Shown piece by piece: positions 24,799 to 35,905 of a DNA stretch of 64,000 bases. Below the pieces are notes generated by a model. The model was not told where the DNA came from, did not search any database, and worked only from the letters and a program-made list of their open reading frames with translations. The stretch comes from GWF2-38-69 sp965228125 (GTDB lineage: Bacteria > Verrucomicrobiota > Lentisphaeria > Victivallales > GWF2-38-69): the NCBI GenBank assembly GCA_965228125.1, contig OZ245791.1:1426001-1490000 (forward strand). Direction: 5' to 3'. Made by a program: the position numbers and the translations under genes. The stretch's first letter is position 1, and each line of letters starts with the position of its first letter.

Positions 24799-27700
24799 AT
24801 GGCAATATATGAACTGGAACCAAGAGTGCTCTTTGACGGCGCCGCCGCCGTAGCCACAGCCGAAGCAGTTGTCGCTGAAATGCAAACTCATGACGCAAAC
24901 GCTGCCGACAGCGCAGACAGCAATTCAGGAGATGCCGACTCCCAGAATTCGAGCTCAGATACCCAAACGCCGAATCCCGACTCCTCTACCCCGGCAACTG
25001 ACAGCTCCCAGCCATCAACTGGCAGCAGTACCGACCAAACCCAGATCTTCATTGACACCATAATCGGAACGTACGATGCCACAACCGACGGCGAAAACAT
25101 CCTTGCCACACCTGACAATTCAGAACTGCTATCAACAGATTCCGGGAGTTCAGATTTACAATCTTCCCACGAAGTAGTATTCATAGATTCTGCTGTAAAA
25201 GATACTGATACGATAGTGGCTTCTTTGGATGAAAACGCGGAAGTGGTTTACATCAATTCCAGCGAAAGCGGCATTGAACAGATAACAGACTATTTATCTA
25301 CTCATGACGATATTAGTTCTGTACAGATATTTTCAGAAGGGAACTATGCGCAAATAATGCTTGGAGACGATGTTATCACAGCGGATAATATCGAAAATTA
25401 TAAGGATGCTATTTCCTCCTGGCAGTCTCACCTTACTTCTGACGCCGACATTCTTTTCTACGGCTGTAGCATAGCACAAGACAGCGCAGGGCAAGGCGTT
25501 CTTAACCAGATAGCAGACTGGACAGGCGCTGATGTGGCTGCTTCCACAGATGCCACAGGAGTTCAGGGAGACTGGGATCTTGAATATGCTACAGGCACTA
25601 TCGAAGCAAATACCATAACAGTCCACGATTACAATCATAACCTTGAAACCTATACGGTAACAGCAATAACCGATAGTGGAGATACTTCAGCGACAGGGAC
25701 ACTTAGCTGGGCTATTAATTCCTCTAATGCAACAACCACTGTAGATGACACCATCGCTTTTAATCTTACTTCGGGCGATACGGTTACGATAAATGGTTCT
25801 GAGACAGATGAGAATGTATTGCCGATTATTACGGACAGTGTTACTATCGATGGGACTAATATTGCCACAGGAAACGATGTTACTGTCCAGGTAGCAACTC
25901 CTGGAAGTTCTTTTTTTAGAGTGTTTGAAATTAATGCTTCCGGTGAAACTGTTAATATAGAAAACATGACCATCAAAGGCGGGGGTATTTCAGATGATGG
26001 CGGCGGAATTCTTATAGATGCAGGAACAGTTAATCTTGATCATGTGGTAGTTTCAAATTCAACCGCTGGAAGGGGCGGCGGGATTTATAATGCGGGCACT
26101 CTAACCGTTACCAATTCCACTATCAGCGATAATTCGGCTCTTGATTATTATTATCATGAGGGCGGCGGCGGGATTTATAATGCAGGCACTCTAACCGTTA
26201 TCACTTCCACTATCAGCGGAAATTCGACTACTAATGCCTCTATTCTTGATACTGGCGGCGGAATTTATAACAAAGGCACCTTAACAATCACCGACTCCAC
26301 GATTAGCGATAATTCAACTACTGGTTGTGGTGCCGGGATTTATAATTACAATGGAGCAACAGCAACAATCACCTCTTCCACGATCAGCGGGAATACAGCT
26401 CATGAAGACGGCGGTGGGATTGCTAATTACGGCACATTAATCCTCACTTCTTCCACGATCAGCGGAAATTCAGCGACTTATGATTTAGGCGGCGGGATTT
26501 ATAATTACAATGGAGCAACAGCAACAATCACCTCCTGCACAATCAACGGAAATTCAGCTTATGGCGGCGGTGGGATTGCTAATGAAGGAACAACACTTTT
26601 GGCAAATACCATTATCATAAATAATACTGCCACATCCTCCGGAGGAGATATTGCTACTAGTGGAACACTCAATGCATATTACTGCTGGTATGACGCAAGC
26701 ACAACCTATGGCAGCATAACATCATCTGTAGGGTGTACGACAACTGCGTATGACAGCAGCCTGTCATCTCTTGCAGATAACGGCGGGTATACCATGACAA
26801 TGGCAGCAAGCAGTAGCAGTACTGCATTAAATGCCGGCTGCTGGATTGGAAGTTACACTTCCGGCAGCGATACAAAATATGCTTATTCTACAGATGGAAG
26901 TACGTGGTATGCTCTCGAGGATGGGAGTTCAGTTTCTGAAACTGTTACACAAATAACAACAGACCAGAGAGGCTATTACATCAATAGCAATGTGGGAATA
27001 TCAATAGGAGCCTACCAATACGACGGACTGGTAGCCAAGATAGGTTCTGCTACGTCTTGGACAACCGGAGTACTGGGAACGGACGTTTTTACAACGATAC
27101 AAAGCGCAGTAAACGTCGCAAGCGACACAATTTATCTGGCTGCAACGTCAATAATGTTAAGCAGTACTGAAGTTTATTTGGGTGGAATAATTATAAATTC
27201 ATCAGTAACATTAACAGGAGAAAACGGCGATTCTTCTTCGACTATTGTAAGAGTGCCAACTCCAGGTTCAGGCGGCACAGCCTCAAGGGTATTTTATATT
27301 TCCGTCGGGACCAGCACTATCGAAAATATGACTATTCAGGGCGGAGATATTTCTGGAGAGAGTGTAGCCAAAGACGGCGGAAGTATTTATATTGAAGCAG
27401 GAACACTTAATCTAGACAATGTGGAAATCTCAGGGGCAAATGCAGATAGCGGCGGCGGGATTTATATCGCTGGCGGCACCTTAACAATCACCGACTCCAC
27501 AATCAGCAATAACTCGGCTACTCATAAAGGCGGAGGGATTTATAATGCAGGCACTCTAACCGTTATCAATTCCACTATCAGCGGAAATGCAACCATGGGC
27601 GATAACGGAGGAGGGATTTACAATTCTAATGGGACATTAACAATCACCTCGTCCACGATCAGCGATAATGAAGCTGGCGGTGACGGCGGCGGGATTTTTA

Positions 27701-30700
27701 ATAATGCATCAGCAATAGCAAATATTACCTCTTCCACAATCAGTGATAATGAGGCTTCTACAAACGGCGGCGGAATTTTTAATGATGGAAAATTAACAAT
27801 CACCGACTCCACGATCAGCGGCAATTCATCTGTTTCTTATGGCGGCGGAATTTTCAATGACGCAGTATCAATAGCAAATATTACCTCTTCCACGATAAGC
27901 AACAATTCGTCTTCATCAAGCGGCGGCGGCGGAATTTTTAATGATGGAGAATTGACAATCACCGACTCCACGATCAGCGGCAATACAGCTGCTACTTACG
28001 GTGGCGGGATCTACAATTATATTGGAACGGTATACGTAACAAATTCCATCATAGCCTACAACTACAAAGGAACAACCGGAAGCTATGCTTATAGTGATAT
28101 TTATAATTTAAATGGTACAATTTATGGTAATTATAATATCTCCGGCTATGACCTGACTGCAGTCGGTTCAGGCAATCAACTCTATACTTACACCTCCGGC
28201 AAAGGAGATTCGCTATTTGCCAGCTACACTACAATAGAGGCAGACAGCATATATGTCCCGGTACTGGCAGATAACGGCGGAAATACCTATACTGTGGCAT
28301 TGGCATCAGATTCAATAGCAATCGGTACTGGCTGTTACACTGGGACTTATACTTCTGGCAGTGATACCAAATATGCCTATTCGGCAGACGGAAACACATG
28401 GCATGCTGTGGAAGATGGCTCGTCTGTAACGGACACCGTCACGCAGATAACAACAGACCAGCGCGGAGAAACTATAACAGGCGCTCCAAGCATTGGAGCA
28501 TATTTTGAACAAGAGCCTTATTATTATTTCAAATCCACAGCAAGCGGCGGATCATGGAGTGTAGCTGCGACCTGGACCTGGTCAACTACGGAAGAAGGTG
28601 TATACACTGCCGCTACCAATGCGCCGACATTGAGTAATTCTTATTCGGTTACCGTTGTCGATGGTTCTACCGTAACAATAACTTCAGATGTTTCTATAAC
28701 TAATCTTACAGTAGAAGGAGACTTGGTACTTGCTTCCGGTGGAACGCTGGATATTACTGATACCAGTATGATAGAAGATTTCACGGTCAACGGTGTTCTA
28801 TATATGGCTGGAGGAATATTGACACTTAGCACAGGAACGTTAGACTATGGGGATTCATCTACCCTTATCTATTCGGCTTCAACAGCGCAAAATACATCCG
28901 TAGAACTTCCATCGACGGGAGTTGCAAATGTAATAATAGATAATTCGAATGGAGTAACTTTAACAAGTAATGTTTCATCCATCTCCGGTGACCTTACTAT
29001 AAGCTCAGGAACTCTTCAGGGTACTTATTCATTTACAGTAGATGGCAATGCCACAATTAACGGAGCAATAGGATCAACTACAGCTCTTACCTCATTTACG
29101 GTAAATGGAACTTCCTCCATAGGGGCAAATATAACAACTACGGGAACTCAGACTTACACAGGCGCTGTTACTTTAACTGCGGACGCAATACTGGCAGGGT
29201 CGACTGTCACATTCAGCAGCACGCTTGATGGAGCCTATGCCATGACCGTCACAGGAAATGCTGTGTTTGCAAGTACTGTCGGAACTACCGCCAACCTCGC
29301 CTCATTAAGCGTGAACGGCACATCTTTCATAGGCGCAAATATAACAACTACGGGAACTCAGACTTACACAGGCGCTGTTACTTTAACTGCGGACGCAATA
29401 CTGACAGGGTCGACTGTCACATTCAGCAGCACGCTTGATGGAGCCTATGCCATGACCGTCACAGGAAATGCTGTGTTTGCAAGTACTGTCGGAACTACCG
29501 CCAACCTCGCCTCATTAAGCGTGAACGGCACATCTTTCATAGGCGCAAATATAACAACTACGGGAACTCAGACTTACACAGGCGCTGTTACTTTAACTGC
29601 GGACGCAATACTGGCAGGGTCGACTGTCACATTCAGCAGCACGCTTGATGGAGCCTATGCCATGACCGTCACAGGAAATGCTGTGTTTGCAAGTACTGTC
29701 GGAACTACCGCCAACCTCGCCTCATTAAGCGTGAACGGCACATCTTTCATAGGCGCAAATATAACAACTACGGGAACTCAGACTTACACAGGCGCTGTTA
29801 CTTTAACTGCGGACGCAATACTGACAGGGTCGACTGTCACATTCAGCAGCACGCTTGATGGAGCCTATGCCATGACCGTCACAGGAAATGCTGTGTTTGC
29901 AAGTACTGTCGGAACTACCGCCAACCTCGCCTCATTAAGCGTGAACGGCACATCTTTCATAGGCGCAAATATAACAACTACGGGAACTCAGACTTACACA
30001 GGCGCTGTTACTTTAACTGCGGACGCAATACTGACAGGGTCGACTGTCACATTCAGCAGCACGCTTGATGGAGCCTATGCCATGACCGTCACAGGAAATG
30101 CTGTGTTTGCAAGTACTGTCGGAACTACCGCCAACCTCGCCTCATTAAGCGTGAACGGCACATCTTTCATAGGCGCAAATATAACAACTACGGGAACTCA
30201 GACTTACACAGGCGCTGTTACTTTAACTGCGGACGCAATACTGACAGGGTCGACTGTCACATTCAGCAGCACGCTTGATGGAGCCTATGCCATGACCGTC
30301 ACAGGAAATGCTGTGTTTGCAAGTACTGTCGGAACTACCGCCAACCTCGCCTCATTAAGCGTGAACGGCACATCTTTCATAGGCGCAAATATAACAACTA
30401 CGGGAACTCAGACTTACACAGGCGCTGTTACCTTAACAGATGACGGAAATACGACGACATTCACAACTACTAACAGCGCAATTACCTTTACTGGAGGGGT
30501 TACTGATGGAACATCTTCCGTAGGATTGACTGTAAATGCCGGAAGCGCAGCAACTACAATTTCCTCAGCTGTAACTATAGACGGCACTTTGACAAAAGAA
30601 GGCAGCGGCAATTTCGTAACAAACGGCAATGACATTACAACAGACGGTTTGACGATTACAGCAGGAATCTTCAACTCAGCTTCGTCAAATGAAACATGGG

Positions 30701-33700
30701 ATATAAACGGAAACGTATCCATAGGAACATCAGGAACTTTGATAGCCACGGAAGGGACTTTCACCGTAAGCGGCAACTGGAACAATTCAGGAACGTTTAC
30801 CGAAAGGAACAGCACTGTTAATTTTGATGGAGCCGCTCAGAATATAGGCGCTGAAACATTCTACAATCTGACGACATCAGGCAGTGAAGCCAAGACCCTG
30901 ACAGGCAATGTGGCAATAGGAAATGATCTTACAGCAGGAAGCGCTGCTACAATACAGGGAGGGTATGGATTGTCAGTAGCCGGCAATGCTTATATCAGCG
31001 GAGCAATAGGTGCTACCAGCGCCTTAACAAGTGTTTCAATAAGCGGCACTACCAATGTTGGTGCTGATATAACAACTACCGGCGCACAAAGTTATACCCA
31101 AACAATTACTTTGACTAATGATATAACTGTAAAAAGCGGGAGCGGAACTATAACTTTTACAGGATCTGTCCAAGGCAATTATACCCTTGACATCGGAAGC
31201 ACAACCCAGACAGGAGCAATTGTTTTCAGTAGTGATGTTACAATAACAGGACTTCAAACTCACAGCGGTGCATACAGCGTATCTCTGCTGGGCAACAGTT
31301 CTATAGACAATGCTGTTACGTTCAGTAATACAAACGGAGTGGTTCTTGGAAACGCTTCGACCGATACTCTTACATTTACAAGCGGAGTGACAAGCATAGT
31401 TTCCACTACATCTGTAGCCGGCACTATAACAGCGTCTAACGGAAGTACGATCCAGCTTGGGACTACGAATGTGACAGATGATGCTACAATAGGATGCAAT
31501 ATTGTTCTTGGAAATGTAACAATAGCCGATGGAGCAACTTTAACGCTTGGAGACGGAGACAGCGGCAATATAACTGTTGCAAGCATAAGCGGAACATCAG
31601 GCGGAGCCTCTTCCGATATAATAATTAATACGTTAGGCGTATTGACTCTCGGCAAGGTGAGCACGGATATTTATAATCTGAGCATAACAGTCGGTTCCAC
31701 GTCTGAAATTACAGATGATGTAATTATTACAGGGACTCTTTCCAAATTAGGCACAGGGGAACTGAAACTTCAATCCGACGACATGGTTGCCGGAAAAATA
31801 TCTTTAACAGGCGGAACCCTTACAGGCGGAGATTATGATTGGACAATTTCAGAAGATGTCACAATCGGGAGCGGCACAACTTTAAATGCACCTGCTATTC
31901 TATATGTTACAGGTAACTGGAATAACAGCGGCACATTCAATCATAATAACGGAGAAGTACGATTCGAAGGAGACGGTACGACATCGACTATTTCCGGGGC
32001 TAATACATTCTATGATCTATCCTGTGAGCATGTAAATGATAAAACACTAACCTTCACCATAACGGATTTACAGACAGTAGAAAGCTGGTTTACTATTCTG
32101 GGCGGAGACCATCAGGCGAACGCCGTTAAAATAAACAACTTATATAGTTCGGTAAATGATTATAGTGTAGCTTTTGCCACTGTTAGTGGCTCAAATAGCT
32201 TAAATAAAACAATTATAGCATCTTTCTCGAATAACGGCGGAGGTAATTATAACTGGCGATTTGAAGACTTCTATGAATGGGATGGATCTTCAGACGGAGA
32301 TTGGAACAATCCCGACAACTGGACAGGGCCTGGCGGAACTCCAACTTCCACTTCTGACGTTTTGATTAACACACAGACTGGCGGCTACACATTAGATATA
32401 AGTACGGCTATAATTGTGGAAGACTTTGCAATACTGCCGGGAACAAGCGTTAATTTTACCAGCAATGATGGATCTATAACATGTAACTATGTCGGCGGTG
32501 AAAGTGTAGGCTTCGTAAATCTGGGAACTGTCGCGAGCGATTCCGGCATAACAGTCACTTTAGCAGTGACAGGATCTGACACTGTTGCTATGTATTCAGG
32601 AATAATAAATTCGGGAGGAGGAATAAGCCTGACCAGCACATCAGTGTATCTCTCGGACAATATATCTACAACAAACTATGACATTTCAATAAATGCTAAT
32701 ACCGCTATATTAAGAGCAGATGTGGCGCTATCTTCTTCCGGAGGGAACATAACCCTTAGCGGAACAGTACTGGGAAATAACCATAGCCTTACTATTGATG
32801 CAGGAACAGGCGACGCTTCTTTGCCAACTTTCAGTGATACAAACAGAATTTTAAATCTAAGCGTTACAGCAGGTAACAATTCTACAACCATAACAAACAA
32901 TGTCTACACTGATGGGACACAGACATACACCGGACATGTGGTAATAGGTGCTGATGTAATTCTTGATGCAGATGACAGCGATATCTCATTCTCTGGAACT
33001 GTCGACGCTGATGCAAACACCAGCAACCGTACCTTAACTCTTGATTCAGGAACCGGCAATATCACTTTTAGCGATGCTATAGGAGCTGCCCAGGCAATTG
33101 ACACCCTGACAATAACAAATGCCGGAGCAGTAAGCCTGGCTGCTGTAAACACCAGGGACGGCGGCGTAATCTTTACTAATGCTGCAACAGGGACAATTAC
33201 TCTTAACGGCAATATCTCAACTAACGAAGAATCAACAGCCGGCGCTGTTACAATCAAAGGTGCTGTTGTTCTTGCCGCAGATATAACAATTGATACCGAT
33301 AGTACAACAGATGGAGCAATCAGCTTTACCGGAACAATCGATGGAGCCATCGCTGGGCAGGAATACCTTGTTATAAGCGGTAATACCGTCTTTTCAAGCA
33401 CCATAGGCGCAACGACCAGCCTTGAATACCTTACTGTAGGCGGCACATCTTCCATAGGCGGCAATGTAACAACTACCGGCATCCAAACATACACAGGCGC
33501 GGTTACTTTAACAAATGACGGGAATACAACGACATTTGCAACCACTAACAGCGCAATTACCTTTACAGGAGGAATTACTGACGGAACATCCACAGTAGGA
33601 TTGACCGTGAATTCAGGTAGCGCAAATACCGTAATTTCCTCAACTGTAACAATTGACGGCACGCTGACAAAAGAAGGCAGCGGCAATTTTGTAACAAACG

Positions 33701-35835
33701 GCAATGACATTACAACAGGCGGCCTGACGGTAAATGCAGGCGTATTTAATTCAGGAAACTCATCAGGCACATGGGATATAAATGGCGATGTAAGTATAGC
33801 TTCAGGAGCTACCCTCAATGCTACGTCAGGCACATTTACGGTCAGTGGCAGCTGGAGCAATTCAGGAACATTCGATGCAAACGGCACCACCGTAACTTTT
33901 GACGGAAGCGCAGATCAGACAATCAGCGGAACCAACACATTCTATAATCTTACGATAGCCAACACAGGAGATCCTTCCTCTATAGAAGTAGATGCGTCAG
34001 GTTCAACAAGTTTAGCTGTCACAAATAATCTTCTGGTAAGCGACGGTAAATTTATAAGTGCCACTGATTACAACAATGTTTCAATAGCATCTGGAGCTTT
34101 TCTAGTGCTTTCAGGAGACATAACTGTAAGCGGAAACTGGAGCAACTCAGGGACATTTACGCCTGGAACATATACTGTCACGCTTGATGGAGCAGATCAG
34201 GAAATAAGTGCGGAAACCTTCTACTCGTTGGTTTCAAATGGAGCAGGACTTAAAACGCTTACAGGAGATGTCACAATAGAAAATGCTCTTACGCTTGCCA
34301 GCGGTATATTTGTACTGGGCAGCTACAATATGACACTTCAGTTTACAGGCAATATCAGCGGAACAGGTTCTTCCACGAATATGATAGCCAGCACTGGCAC
34401 TGGCAAACTAAGGAAATATGTAGATGGGACGAGCGGGACTTTAAGTCTTCCAGTGGGAACATATGACACAGGTACATCAACTGCGTCTTATTCACCAGTC
34501 AGCATAAGTTTTGCTGCAGGAACATATTCAGCAGGAGCATATGTAGAAATATCTGTAACTGCCGATAAATATGCAGATAACCCAAGCACGACTGACTATC
34601 TGAATAGATACTGGGATATAAGTTCCTCAGGAATTACCAACTACAGTGCAACGGTAAGCTGTACTTATCTGGCAAGCGATGTGACTGGAACTGAAGCAGA
34701 TATCGAAGGAATAGAATATGCATCAGGCGTTTGGAGCGGTTTTAGTGCAGCTAGTATATCTACGCATTCGTTTGCTATAACAGCTGCAAATGAATTGGGA
34801 ATATTCACCGGCGGCGAAGCTGCCAGCCTAGACCATTTTGAAATTACAACGATAGCTAGCCAGACGGCAGGTAGTGCCTTTTCAATAACCATAACAGCCT
34901 ATGACCAGTACGGAAACATAAATTATGACGGGACAGCAACACTAAGTGATACAAGCACAACATTAACGCCTGCGCAAGTTACATTTACCACTGGAATATA
35001 TACAGGAGATGTGACCGTGACCAAAGCAGGAATAGATGCCATTACAGTTGATACTTCTACAATAACAGAAACAAGCAATAATTTCACTGTTAATCCGGCT
35101 GCTGTTGATTATGTTCTTATAGATCCGTCAACTTCCCAAAGGATAGCCCCCAACACTGATCTTCAATTCACTGCTGAAGCTTACGATCAATATGATAATC
35201 TAATCACAAATATCTCTACAGTCTTTACATGGTCTAATGCTAATAGCAGCGGCCTTTTTAACAAAAGCGCAGAAGGTAATTATGCGGTCAATGCCACATA
35301 TCAAGATGTTGTATCGGCAAATACTTATGTCTATGTAATGGGTCCAAATGGAAACAATGCTCAGATAAATGACACTACTATTACATCAGTACTGGATGAT
35401 TCCACAGCCGAACCTTCTAATAGTTCATCTCATCCTACTTATAATTTTGGGGTGGTTACTTTGAATGGAATAGTAATAAGTGGCAATACCCCACAACTTC
35501 ACGAGGATTCGACAAGTGCTGATTTTGCCAAGGAAGATGTCTTCAATCCTGATACTGAAAATGTGTATGACCACAAAGTCGACAAGCCTCTAAACTTTGA
35601 TCGCACGCTTATGAACGATACAAACTATGACGATGACACAACGACAGGAGGGGATGGCTATGAACAGGAAGGAGATGAAACAGCTATGATATTTGAACAA
35701 ACCAACGACTACTTGGCAATGATTGCAGGTATTACGGACGGAGAAAGTCTATATAGCATTACACTTGATAAACATGCACTATTCAAAACCAGTACAGATA
35801 TTTATCTTGATGCTATTGTATCAGGCCAAGTGTAG
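24799..35835 (+). CDS. Giant repetitive surface protein with LEPR motif, DUF4347 and Ig-like domains
   Basis: 3678 residues, with AAGGA before the ATG. No Sec signal; instead the N-terminus YELEPRVLFDGAAA, the LEPR-type motif found at the start of very large surface or secreted proteins. Then an Ala/Ser/Thr/Pro linker (26-120), a DUF4347 domain (about 124-285, DILFYGCSIAQ), two beta-helix blocks of GGGIYN/STISGN repeats (about 388-620 and 845-1090), a hexamer of 70-residue repeats (1445-1864), further filamentous-haemagglutinin-like beta repeats, two Ig-like domains (about 3344-3525, each with TAYDQYGN-type wording) and an acidic tail. No RTX repeats, autotransporter barrel, sorting signal or catalytic domain seen. 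Probably an adhesin or cell-surface fibre exported by a TolC-dependent route; the neighbouring TolC-like and ExbBD genes fit, but no ABC/HlyD pair is next to it. Confidence 0.85.
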   Translation: MAIYELEPRVLFDGAAAVATAEAVVAEMQTHDANAADSADSNSGDADSQNSSSDTQTPNPDSSTPATDSSQPSTGSSTDQTQIFIDTIIGTYDATTDGENILATPDNSELLSTDSGSSDLQSSHEVVFIDSAVKDTDTIVASLDENAEVVYINSSESGIEQITDYLSTHDDISSVQIFSEGNYAQIMLGDDVITADNIENYKDAISSWQSHLTSDADILFYGCSIAQDSAGQGVLNQIADWTGADVAASTDATGVQGDWDLEYATGTIEANTITVHDYNHNLETYTVTAITDSGDTSATGTLSWAINSSNATTTVDDTIAFNLTSGDTVTINGSETDENVLPIITDSVTIDGTNIATGNDVTVQVATPGSSFFRVFEINASGETVNIENMTIKGGGISDDGGGILIDAGTVNLDHVVVSNSTAGRGGGIYNAGTLTVTNSTISDNSALDYYYHEGGGGIYNAGTLTVITSTISGNSTTNASILDTGGGIYNKGTLTITDSTISDNSTTGCGAGIYNYNGATATITSSTISGNTAHEDGGGIANYGTLILTSSTISGNSATYDLGGGIYNYNGATATITSCTINGNSAYGGGGIANEGTTLLANTIIINNTATSSGGDIATSGTLNAYYCWYDASTTYGSITSSVGCTTTAYDSSLSSLADNGGYTMTMAASSSSTALNAGCWIGSYTSGSDTKYAYSTDGSTWYALEDGSSVSETVTQITTDQRGYYINSNVGISIGAYQYDGLVAKIGSATSWTTGVLGTDVFTTIQSAVNVASDTIYLAATSIMLSSTEVYLGGIIINSSVTLTGENGDSSSTIVRVPTPGSGGTASRVFYISVGTSTIENMTIQGGDISGESVAKDGGSIYIEAGTLNLDNVEISGANADSGGGIYIAGGTLTITDSTISNNSATHKGGGIYNAGTLTVINSTISGNATMGDNGGGIYNSNGTLTITSSTISDNEAGGDGGGIFNNASAIANITSSTISDNEASTNGGGIFNDGKLTITDSTISGNSSVSYGGGIFNDAVSIANITSSTISNNSSSSSGGGGIFNDGELTITDSTISGNTAATYGGGIYNYIGTVYVTNSIIAYNYKGTTGSYAYSDIYNLNGTIYGNYNISGYDLTAVGSGNQLYTYTSGKGDSLFASYTTIEADSIYVPVLADNGGNTYTVALASDSIAIGTGCYTGTYTSGSDTKYAYSADGNTWHAVEDGSSVTDTVTQITTDQRGETITGAPSIGAYFEQEPYYYFKSTASGGSWSVAATWTWSTTEEGVYTAATNAPTLSNSYSVTVVDGSTVTITSDVSITNLTVEGDLVLASGGTLDITDTSMIEDFTVNGVLYMAGGILTLSTGTLDYGDSSTLIYSASTAQNTSVELPSTGVANVIIDNSNGVTLTSNVSSISGDLTISSGTLQGTYSFTVDGNATINGAIGSTTALTSFTVNGTSSIGANITTTGTQTYTGAVTLTADAILAGSTVTFSSTLDGAYAMTVTGNAVFASTVGTTANLASLSVNGTSFIGANITTTGTQTYTGAVTLTADAILTGSTVTFSSTLDGAYAMTVTGNAVFASTVGTTANLASLSVNGTSFIGANITTTGTQTYTGAVTLTADAILAGSTVTFSSTLDGAYAMTVTGNAVFASTVGTTANLASLSVNGTSFIGANITTTGTQTYTGAVTLTADAILTGSTVTFSSTLDGAYAMTVTGNAVFASTVGTTANLASLSVNGTSFIGANITTTGTQTYTGAVTLTADAILTGSTVTFSSTLDGAYAMTVTGNAVFASTVGTTANLASLSVNGTSFIGANITTTGTQTYTGAVTLTADAILTGSTVTFSSTLDGAYAMTVTGNAVFASTVGTTANLASLSVNGTSFIGANITTTGTQTYTGAVTLTDDGNTTTFTTTNSAITFTGGVTDGTSSVGLTVNAGSAATTISSAVTIDGTLTKEGSGNFVTNGNDITTDGLTITAGIFNSASSNETWDINGNVSIGTSGTLIATEGTFTVSGNWNNSGTFTERNSTVNFDGAAQNIGAETFYNLTTSGSEAKTLTGNVAIGNDLTAGSAATIQGGYGLSVAGNAYISGAIGATSALTSVSISGTTNVGADITTTGAQSYTQTITLTNDITVKSGSGTITFTGSVQGNYTLDIGSTTQTGAIVFSSDVTITGLQTHSGAYSVSLLGNSSIDNAVTFSNTNGVVLGNASTDTLTFTSGVTSIVSTTSVAGTITASNGSTIQLGTTNVTDDATIGCNIVLGNVTIADGATLTLGDGDSGNITVASISGTSGGASSDIIINTLGVLTLGKVSTDIYNLSITVGSTSEITDDVIITGTLSKLGTGELKLQSDDMVAGKISLTGGTLTGGDYDWTISEDVTIGSGTTLNAPAILYVTGNWNNSGTFNHNNGEVRFEGDGTTSTISGANTFYDLSCEHVNDKTLTFTITDLQTVESWFTILGGDHQANAVKINNLYSSVNDYSVAFATVSGSNSLNKTIIASFSNNGGGNYNWRFEDFYEWDGSSDGDWNNPDNWTGPGGTPTSTSDVLINTQTGGYTLDISTAIIVEDFAILPGTSVNFTSNDGSITCNYVGGESVGFVNLGTVASDSGITVTLAVTGSDTVAMYSGIINSGGGISLTSTSVYLSDNISTTNYDISINANTAILRADVALSSSGGNITLSGTVLGNNHSLTIDAGTGDASLPTFSDTNRILNLSVTAGNNSTTITNNVYTDGTQTYTGHVVIGADVILDADDSDISFSGTVDADANTSNRTLTLDSGTGNITFSDAIGAAQAIDTLTITNAGAVSLAAVNTRDGGVIFTNAATGTITLNGNISTNEESTAGAVTIKGAVVLAADITIDTDSTTDGAISFTGTIDGAIAGQEYLVISGNTVFSSTIGATTSLEYLTVGGTSSIGGNVTTTGIQTYTGAVTLTNDGNTTTFATTNSAITFTGGITDGTSTVGLTVNSGSANTVISSTVTIDGTLTKEGSGNFVTNGNDITTGGLTVNAGVFNSGNSSGTWDINGDVSIASGATLNATSGTFTVSGSWSNSGTFDANGTTVTFDGSADQTISGTNTFYNLTIANTGDPSSIEVDASGSTSLAVTNNLLVSDGKFISATDYNNVSIASGAFLVLSGDITVSGNWSNSGTFTPGTYTVTLDGADQEISAETFYSLVSNGAGLKTLTGDVTIENALTLASGIFVLGSYNMTLQFTGNISGTGSSTNMIASTGTGKLRKYVDGTSGTLSLPVGTYDTGTSTASYSPVSISFAAGTYSAGAYVEISVTADKYADNPSTTDYLNRYWDISSSGITNYSATVSCTYLASDVTGTEADIEGIEYASGVWSGFSAASISTHSFAITAANELGIFTGGEAASLDHFEITTIASQTAGSAFSITITAYDQYGNINYDGTATLSDTSTTLTPAQVTFTTGIYTGDVTVTKAGIDAITVDTSTITETSNNFTVNPAAVDYVLIDPSTSQRIAPNTDLQFTAEAYDQYDNLITNISTVFTWSNANSSGLFNKSAEGNYAVNATYQDVVSANTYVYVMGPNGNNAQINDTTITSVLDDSTAEPSNSSSHPTYNFGVVTLNGIVISGNTPQLHEDSTSADFAKEDVFNPDTENVYDHKVDKPLNFDRTLMNDTNYDDDTTTGGDGYEQEGDETAMIFEQTNDYLAMIAGITDGESLYSITLDKHALFKTSTDIYLDAIVSGQV
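29131..30390 (+). repeat. Six tandem 210-bp repeats inside the giant gene
   Basis: Units start at 29131, 29341, 29551, 29761, 29971 and 30181; a seventh begins at 30391 and diverges after about 40 bases. By eye the units are identical at nucleotide level except for one G/A site in CTGGCAGGG versus CTGACAGGG (Ala or Thr), in the order G, A, G, A, A, A. Each unit codes 70 residues in frame. Near-perfect identity at synonymous sites points to recent expansion or ongoing gene conversion; copy number may vary between cells and may be mis-assembled. Confidence 0.97.
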
Positions 35836-35905
35836 GGAGAATGAATGATTACATAAGAATAACTATGAAATGAGTTGTTATCTTTGAGCCGTTTTTGAAA
35901 TGGCA

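Noticed and set aside
29131..30390. Tandem repeats as a CRISPR array or a mobile element.
   Set aside because: Repeats are in frame coding units of 210 bp with no spacers, no cas genes and no transposase or terminal inverted repeats.
32904..33890. A 328-codon open frame on the minus strand inside the giant gene, and several similar antisense frames (30414-30815, 31260-31664).
   Set aside because: Antisense to a Thr/Ser/Gly-rich repeat gene, where stop codons are rare by composition; no domain, no ribosome site, Val/Pro/Leu-rich nonsense translation.
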